DNA of 9,800 bases from Sphingomonadaceae bacterium (GTDB lineage: Bacteria > Pseudomonadota > Alphaproteobacteria > Sphingomonadales > Sphingomonadaceae): contig JAFAZM010000257.1 of NCBI GenBank assembly GCA_019239785.1, positions 1-9,800 on the forward strand. The letters run 5' to 3'. The notes beneath the pieces are model-generated. The model was not told the DNA's origin and did no database searches. It saw only the letters and a program-made list of their open reading frames with translations. Numbering within the stretch: the stretch's first letter is position 1; the number at the start of each line of letters is the position of its first letter. A program made the translations under genes and the position numbers. This document shows, in pieces, positions 6,601 through 9,800 of the stretch.

Positions 6601-7464
6601 GCAGCCGGTGCAGGCATAGGTCCGGCCGCCGGAATCGCTGAGCGCGCGGCTGCCATGGTCGGTGATGCTGCCGTCCGTGCCGTAGCTCAGCCGGCCGAGC
6701 GGCACCGTCGGCGCCGCGGTCGCGTACAGCGTCGCCTGCGCGACCTGGCCCCAGCCGTTGCTGTCGAAATTCTCGCTCTGGTAGGTGATCGCGATGAAAT
6801 AGCCGAGATTGGATTCGATCCGGTTGGGCCGGTAATAGATCGAATTGTAAGGGTCGCCCGCCGGCGCGACCATGTCGTAGGTATAGCCGATCGTCTCGCC
6901 ATTGGGGTAGCTCACGCTCGACGCATAATAGCGGCGCCGCGCGTTGGGCGCGGAGGTGGCGACGCTCCGCTCGCTGAAGTGCCAGATCGCGAAGGAGCCT
7001 GCCTGCTGGTAGCTGCCTCCGCCGTTCGGCACGAAGGTGAAGCGCGAGCCCGTGCCGCTCGCCGGATAGCAATCGGCGGCGAGGCAGCGGAACGATTCCG
7101 AGGCTTCGCCGCCGCTGTGCACCGAATAGGAGCGCTGGCCGACTTCGCTCCCGGCCTGATTGTCGCCGATATTGCCGGTCATGTAGGGCGCGGCATTCTG
7201 GACCCGGTCGAAGCGCAGATGCGGCGCCGCGGGCACGGAAAGGACCGGCACGTCGACACTGAGCTTGCCGTCGACGAGGTTGACCCCGGTATGATCGGAC
7301 TCGATCGTCAGCGGCGAGATGACGTGCGGGATATCGGGCGGCGTCTGGGCCGCCGCCGCGCCGGCGGCGCCGAGCCCTGCCAGCGCCAGCAACGGGCGCG
7401 CGCAGGCCCGCAGGAAAGAGTGCGCAAGGGCCGTCGTGCGAACGGCAGTGCGGTTCATTTCCAC
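3169..7464 (-). CDS. Secreted Rhs/YD-repeat protein with C-terminal HExxH metallopeptidase-like tip
   Basis: The product has 1431 residues. Residues 1-39 form a Sec signal peptide (Arg-rich start, Leu/Ala core, cleavage near AAAA-Q). From about residue 400 to 1120 many YD repeats follow the pattern YDxxGRL or YDAxGNR, for example YSYDAAGRLLS, QYDAAGNRTRI and LSYDPLGRLFQ. The conserved core end YYYKARIYSPTLGRF, DPVGY (1229-1233) and NLYDYV leads to DPTGL (1252-1256), the usual junction and self-cleavage point in Rhs proteins. The last 175 residues are a variable tip with GTLIHEGAH (His1387, Glu1388, His1391), a zinc-protease signature. Asp1411 or His1413 could supply a third ligand. GC falls from about 70% in the body to about 46-48% in the tip. 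GTG 7464 is preferred because GGAAAG lies 7 nt upstream; ATG 7458 is the alternative. The mini-Rhs gene lies 29 nt upstream and a candidate immunity gene overlaps the end. Toxicity is inferred; no VgrG or PAAR partner is visible. Confidence 0.9.
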   Translation of the reverse strand: MEMNRTAVRTTALAHSFLRACARPLLALAGLGAAGAAAAQTPPDIPHVISPLTIESDHTGVNLVDGKLSVDVPVLSVPAAPHLRFDRVQNAAPYMTGNIGDNQAGSEVGQRSYSVHSGGEASESFRCLAADCYPASGTGSRFTFVPNGGGSYQQAGSFAIWHFSERSVATSAPNARRRYYASSVSYPNGETIGYTYDMVAPAGDPYNSIYYRPNRIESNLGYFIAITYQSENFDSNGWGQVAQATLYATAAPTVPLGRLSYGTDGSITDHGSRALSDSGGRTYACTGCANGLGVDLQVSAGSTQLPGETAPASQIVNQSGADVVGSVTRDGVQWTYAYTNLRGSPVPFAYLFDRVTVTGPNGYSQVYEIAQHGELSQPRNVVTQMTDSIGRHTTYLVDELFRTYQVTYPEGNSVTISYDDYGNLNWRRTRARLVNGQPDPASPDIIETAHFPTDPSEGCSRVLCYRPTWSQDALGRRTDYVYAATLGGLPTGQLTEQIDPADQNGVRRRTSIVYESSTGISRPSAMRICADTGASCTTSAPIQTLYDYTGRGSSLLPASVSQYDPATGTTLTTAYSYDAAGRLLSTDGPLPGSDDATYNRYDAYGRKTWEIGPAAPDGTRLATRTTYRDADDKPVLVETGTIPSPDSATLMLLRQTATSYDSRRNPVRQTLSAADSTPYSLVERSFDDRGQLQCEAHRMNPAVFATQQVDACALGVQGTGAGDFGPDRITQNIYDAAGQRLQLRQGLHSNAEGTEATWAYNLNGQVTTVIDGNGNRAELHYDGRGRQDRWTFPSGLAPSQRATAFDDSTPATALATAGAVNAADYEAYGYDLVGNRTSLRKRDGSTINYQYDALNRVTVKSIDTQRQDTDLAPAQRRPVYYGYDLRNAQLYARFDSATGEGITNVYDGFGRLASSSTNMGGTTRTLAYQYDAAGNRTRITHPDNVYFTTLYDGASRPTGLLQGSATALRYGHYTAFGAFSSFGSTVYSYDLIQRRSGEIRYFGSGAGSIGSTYAYNPAGQLTSVSNDNDAYAWTGHYAVNRAYTTNGLNQYSAAGGASFAYDANGNLTSDGSTSFLYDVENRLVGASGLHNATLSYDPLGRLFQVTSGSTTTQFLYDGDALVAEFDGTGAMTHRYAHWVGSDVPVVSYDGDGLTAPHLLATDHQGSIIAITDAAANVLSVDTYDEYGIPGAGNTGRFQYTGQAWLSELGMYYYKARIYSPTLGRFMQTDPVGYKDRFNLYDYVGDDPINQNDPTGLSCVRNQDQRSVTCHIDHPNNLSARALDRANRIYTRSVNRLLFNPNRRVGLQARDSHDNTVTRFTTAGAIAESLIAADVSYGGDSPLNANTGRPCCYASTVGHVGDPNGVRISITTEGLRQNDAGLGGTLIHEGAHGTLADAALQSAIRGVTNFNDMHQNSYDYLGRILYDGYNHH

Positions 7465-7493
7465 GCCGGGACTTTCCGATTCGAAGCGGCGCC

Positions 7494-7718
7494 TCAGGGC
7501 GCCGGATTGGGCGAGACGACGTTGACATTGTTGCGGTTGCCCGCCTTGTCGTAGCTGTAGGTGGCGGAGACGTTGTTGTTCACGCTGCCGCTATGCTTGA
7601 CCTGCACCAGCCGGCCGCGCGCGTCGTAGCTGTAGCTGATCGTCTCCGACGCCATCGCCACCGCCGCCACCGCGGCGATGCAGGCCGCGACCAGGATTCT
7701 CTCCGCTGTCCTCTTCAT
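7494..7718 (-). CDS. Mini-Rhs protein: signal peptide plus two YD repeats
   Basis: The 74-residue product starts with MKRTAERILVAACIAAVAAV, a clear Sec signal peptide likely cleaved near AMA-SE. The mature part of about 50 residues contains only two YD motifs, YSYDARGRLVQVKH and YSYDKAGNRNNV, and an Asn/Val/Pro-rich end. ATG 7718 is preceded by a purine-rich GAGGGGAGGGGGG ribosome-binding site; the open frame continues to 7766 without support. The gene ends 29 nt before the large Rhs gene on the same strand, so the two are probably co-transcribed. It is far too short to form an Rhs cocoon alone. It may assist, cap or regulate the large protein, or be a remnant of a larger Rhs gene that kept its signal peptide. 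The fully intact start and signal peptide speak for a functional gene. Its function is unknown. Confidence 0.8.
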   Translation of the reverse strand: MKRTAERILVAACIAAVAAVAMASETISYSYDARGRLVQVKHSGSVNNNVSATYSYDKAGNRNNVNVVSPNPAP

Positions 7719-7818
7719 CCCCCCTCCCCTCGATTGCGACTCGATGAACCGGCAAAGAAGAGACAATGAAAAAGCGCGAATGGAAAGAGCGCCGCCGTCT
7801 TTTTTATTTTACCTTTCC

Positions 7819-7844
7819 GACCGGCCGCGCGCGGCCGTCCGGTC
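7819..7844. other. GC-rich palindrome between divergent genes
   Basis: GACCGG (7819-7824) and CCGGTC (7839-7844) flank a region containing a 16-bp perfect palindrome (CGGCCGCG and its inverse, 7822-7837). It lies in the 233-bp space between the mini-Rhs gene (minus) and the peroxiredoxin gene (plus). A T-rich run (7799-7810) precedes it on the plus strand, the wrong order for an intrinsic terminator. It could be an operator or a leader hairpin. No convincing promoter was identified in this gap. Confidence 0.3.
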
Positions 7845-7951
7845 GCATCCGGGCCCTGTGCCCAACAAGGCCCCGGACGCCTCCTGAACCCTATCGCACG
7901 CCCAGCCGCCTTGCTAAGGACGCCGCGCATTCAGGCCCGAGGAGACGAGAC

Positions 7952-8434
7952 ATGACGATCAAGGTCGGCGACCGCCTTCCCCACGCGACTTTGATGAAGG
8001 CGAGCGCCGAAGGGCCGCAGCCGGTGGATACGGAGAGCTATTTCGCCGGCCGCAAGGTCGCCCTCTTCTCGGTGCCGGGCGCGTTCACGCCGACCTGCTC
8101 CGCACGCCATCTGCCCGGCTTCGTCGAGAAGGCCGACGAGCTCAAGGCGAAGGGCGTCGACGAGGTCGCCTGCGTTGCGGTCAACGACGCCTTCGTGCTC
8201 CAGGCCTGGGCGAAGGATGCGGGCGCCGAGGGCAAGGTGACGATGCTCGCCGACGGCAATGGCGAGTGGGCCGAGGCGCTCGGCCTCGCCGCCGACTTCA
8301 ACAAGTTCGGCATGGGCAAGAGGGGCCAGCGCTGGTCGGCGATCGTCGACGACGGCGTGGTGAGCGAGCTCAACGTCGAGGAGCCCGGCGCGTTCAGCGT
8401 GTCCAGCGCCGAATTCATGCTGGGGCAGCTCTAA
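7952..8434 (+). CDS. Peroxiredoxin, Prx5/redoxin type
   Basis: The 160-residue product is a cytoplasmic thiol peroxidase of the Prx5 (AhpC/TSA redoxin) family, which reduces hydrogen peroxide and organic hydroperoxides. The N-terminal VGDRLPHATL and the active-site block VPGAFTPTCSARHLPGF are diagnostic, with Cys49 as the peroxidatic cysteine in P-x-x-x-T-x-x-C. The VAVND motif and the C-terminal NVEEPGAFSVSSAE, typical of this subgroup, are also present. The only other cysteine is Cys74, with no C-terminal resolving cysteine, so turnover probably relies on glutaredoxin or glutathione. GAGGAG lies 7 nt before ATG 7952; an in-frame extension upstream to 7766 is basic low-complexity sequence without homology and was discarded. 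The length is normal. It is transcribed alone, away from the Rhs operon, and ends before a palindromic repeat. Confidence 0.93.
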   Translation: MTIKVGDRLPHATLMKASAEGPQPVDTESYFAGRKVALFSVPGAFTPTCSARHLPGFVEKADELKAKGVDEVACVAVNDAFVLQAWAKDAGAEGKVTMLADGNGEWAEALGLAADFNKFGMGKRGQRWSAIVDDGVVSELNVEEPGAFSVSSAEFMLGQL

Positions 8435-8444
8435 CCTTCAATCC

Positions 8445-8606
8445 TCCCTCTCCCGTTCCGGGGAGAGGGACAGCCGGCCGGAGGCCGGCAGGGTGAGGGC
8501 TGCGGCGGTGGCGGACGGTCGCTTCGACGCGGATTGACGCTCCTGCCCTCACCCTCCCACTCGCTGCGCGAGCGGGCCCCTCCCTATCCCCGAAACGGGA
8601 GAGGGA
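8445..8606. repeat. Nested palindromic intergenic repeat (REP/MITE-like), likely bidirectional terminator
   Basis: The element fills the gap between two convergent genes and is built symmetrically. Hairpin 1 is TCCCTCTCCC / GGGAGAGGGA (8445-8470). Hairpin 2 is GCCGGCC / GGCCGGC (8473-8489). AGGGTGAGGGC (8490-8500) is the perfect inverse of GCCCTCACCCT (8545-8555). A small stem CTCGC / GCGAG lies at 8560-8572, and hairpin 3 is CCCTATCCC / GGGAGAGGG with one mismatch (8581-8606). Hairpins 1 and 3 are also inverted copies of each other. Such elements are common between proteobacterial genes and can be mobilised by RAYT proteins. I infer a transcription-ending role from its convergent setting. 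Confidence 0.75.
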
Positions 8607-8611
8607 TAAGG

Positions 8612-9121
8612 CTACCGCAGCACCTCCGCCGCGAATCTCTCTTCCTGGTTGGCGAAGACCAGGAGGTTCACGGCGAGGTTGCCGCGGATGAAGCCGAAAT
8701 CGGCGGTGAGGTAGCGCTGCAGCGCCGGCCGCCCGTCCGCGGTGAGATAGGCGCGGGAGAAGGCGTAGCGCCGGTTGAACGCCTGGATCGCCGCCGGCAC
8801 CCGCGCCGCCGCCGGCCCGACCGGCAGGTTCCACAAAGCCTGGATGCTGATCGCCTTGCAGGCCGCGCCCTGCCGCTCGCAATTGCCGAAGACGATCCCC
8901 GCCCGCCTGTTGTTGGGAAAGGTGACGTCGAGCGCCGGCCGGTCCGCCGTGCCGCGCCGCACGAAGCGGGCGCCGATCGCGGTCAGCACGCTCTCCACCG
9001 TCGCATAGTTGAAGGTCGGCAGCACCTGCCGGTTCTCCGGCGCGGCCGGGTTCCACGGCACCTGCCCCGCCACCGGCGCGGCGGCGAGGAAGGCGGTCAG
9101 GAGGAGGCTGGCCTTGCGCAT
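8612..9121 (-). CDS. Exported YbjN-domain protein
   Basis: The 169-residue product begins with MRKASLLLTAFLAAAPVAG, a Sec signal peptide likely cleaved near VAG-QV. The mature part fits the YbjN fold: an early TVESVLTAIGARF helix, a DVTFPNN strand, FGNCERQGAACKAISIQALW in the centre with a probable Cys-Cys disulfide, and the family pattern AIQAFNRRYAFSRAYLTADG, followed by NLAVNLLVFANQEERF. YbjN proteins have a chaperone-like fold and no settled function. ATG 9121 was chosen because GGGAG lies about 7 nt upstream and the signal peptide starts there. The gene follows the M2 peptidase by 46 nt on the same strand and may be co-transcribed with it. Both are predicted to act in the periplasm. The stop lies 5 nt from the palindromic repeat. 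Confidence 0.75.
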   Translation of the reverse strand: MRKASLLLTAFLAAAPVAGQVPWNPAAPENRQVLPTFNYATVESVLTAIGARFVRRGTADRPALDVTFPNNRRAGIVFGNCERQGAACKAISIQALWNLPVGPAAARVPAAIQAFNRRYAFSRAYLTADGRPALQRYLTADFGFIRGNLAVNLLVFANQEERFAAEVLR

Positions 9122-9167
9122 CGGCGCTCCCAACGTCCCGGGCGGGCGGGAAGGTTCGGCGGTCCGT

Positions 9168-9800
9168 CTACCAGCCGCACCGTCTCCCCCGATTCTGCTC
9201 GCGCAGCCAGCCGAGCAGAGGCTGGAAATATTCGATCATCGGCTGGGCGGAGATCTCGCTGGTGCCGGTGAAGGTCCGGATCGCCTCGGGCCAGGGCCGC
9301 GACAGGCCGAGCGAGAGCATCTCGTTCAGCCGCCGGCCGACCTCGCGATTGCCGTAGAAGGAACAGCGGTGGAGCGGACCGTGCCAGCCGGCGATGTCGC
9401 AGGCCGCCTTGAAGAACTGGAACTGGAGGATGCGGGCGAGGAAATAGCGCGTGTAGGGCACCTGCGCCGGCACATGATATTTGGCGCCCGCGTCGAAATT
9501 CGTCTCCGAGCGCGGGCTCGGCGGGACGATCCCCTGATATTGCAGCCGCATCCGGTCCCACGCCGCCTGATATTCGTTCGGCCGGATCTGGCCGGAGAAG
9601 ATCCCCCAGCGATAGCGGTCGATCAGCAGCCCGAAGGGGAGGAAGGCGATCTTGTCCAGCGCCTGGCGGAGCAGCAATGCCCGGTCCTGCTCCGGCGTCG
9701 GCATCTGGTTCTGCTGGAGGAGGCCGATCTGAACCAGATATTCGGGCGTGACCGAAAGCGCGATCGTGTCGCCGATCGGCTCGTGGATGGCGTCAGTGGC
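9168..9800 (-). CDS. Peptidase family M2 (angiotensin-converting-enzyme-like), C-terminal part
   Basis: The visible 210 residues are the C-terminal third of a dipeptidyl carboxypeptidase of family M2; the gene enters from the right edge, so start, signal peptide and the HEMGH motif are outside the window. The first residues read ATDAIHEPIGDTIALS, which holds the Glu that serves as third zinc ligand in ACE (HEAIGD in animals). Further family landmarks are KIAFLPFGLLIDRYRW, the substrate-pocket block GAKYHVPAQVPYTRYF with Lys, His, Tyr, Arg and Tyr conserved, and FSRPWPEA-type LSRPWPEAI. The two cysteines in ACDIAGWHGPLHRC keep the 12-residue spacing of the ACE disulfide, consistent with a periplasmic enzyme. 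The C-terminus FQPLLGWLREQN matches the end of the ACE domain, with no membrane anchor after it. Bacterial members cleave dipeptides from peptide C-termini. Confidence 0.93.
   Translation of the reverse strand, partial: ATDAIHEPIGDTIALSVTPEYLVQIGLLQQNQMPTPEQDRALLLRQALDKIAFLPFGLLIDRYRWGIFSGQIRPNEYQAAWDRMRLQYQGIVPPSPRSETNFDAGAKYHVPAQVPYTRYFLARILQFQFFKAACDIAGWHGPLHRCSFYGNREVGRRLNEMLSLGLSRPWPEAIRTFTGTSEISAQPMIEYFQPLLGWLREQNRGRRCGW

Noticed and set aside
5374..7554. Long plus-strand open frame of 726 codons opposite the Rhs gene
   Set aside because: It is antisense to a clear Rhs coding sequence. Its product is a low-complexity Arg/Ala/Gly/Val mix, as expected from the shadow frame of GC-rich DNA.
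7795..7845. Possible intrinsic terminator (T-run and GC hairpin) between the divergent genes
   Set aside because: On the plus strand the T-run comes before the hairpin, and on the minus strand the hairpin is followed by an A-rich run, so the order is wrong both ways.
7766..7951. 62-codon N-terminal extension of the peroxiredoxin
   Set aside because: The extension is basic, has no homology, and a strong GAGGAG site precedes the ATG at 7952, where the family N-terminus begins.

Overview
The window looks like a chromosomal stretch of a high-GC alphaproteobacterium, most likely of the Sphingomonadales. This is an inference from the GC-rich codon use, a YqgE/AlgH protein, a bacterial angiotensin-converting-enzyme-like M2 peptidase and the type of Rhs protein. 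No rRNA, tRNA or CRISPR array was seen.

Layout: (1) 1-743, minus strand: the first codons of a gene running off the left edge, and a YqgE/AlgH gene with an apparent leaderless promoter. (2) 914-3191: an accessory patch of lower GC holding two small cysteine-containing probable lipoproteins (943-1464 and 2523-3191). These share a C-terminal pattern and look like distant paralogues. They are separated by an intact REP-associated tyrosine transposase (RAYT, 1588-2262), two older RAYT relics, and copies of a 16-18 nt repeat related to TTACGGTGACAGTGCA. (3) 3169-7718: a secreted Rhs module, made of a 74-residue mini-Rhs protein and a 1431-residue Rhs/YD-repeat protein. Both have Sec signal peptides. 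The large protein ends in a lower-GC variable tail with a zinc-metallopeptidase signature (HEGAH). (4) 7952-8434, plus strand: a Prx5-type peroxiredoxin. (5) 8445-8606: a nested palindromic repeat between convergent genes. (6) 8612-9800, minus strand: a YbjN-like exported protein behind the C-terminal part of an M2 (ACE-like) peptidase that runs off the right edge.

The most interesting unit is the Rhs module. The sequence suggests a Sec-exported polymorphic toxin with a metallopeptidase tip. The gene directly behind it overlaps it by 23 nt and encodes a probable periplasmic lipoprotein, in the position expected for immunity. A second, related lipoprotein lies further downstream, and transposase insertions appear to have separated the pair. 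Toxin and immunity functions are inferred from architecture and have no direct proof here.
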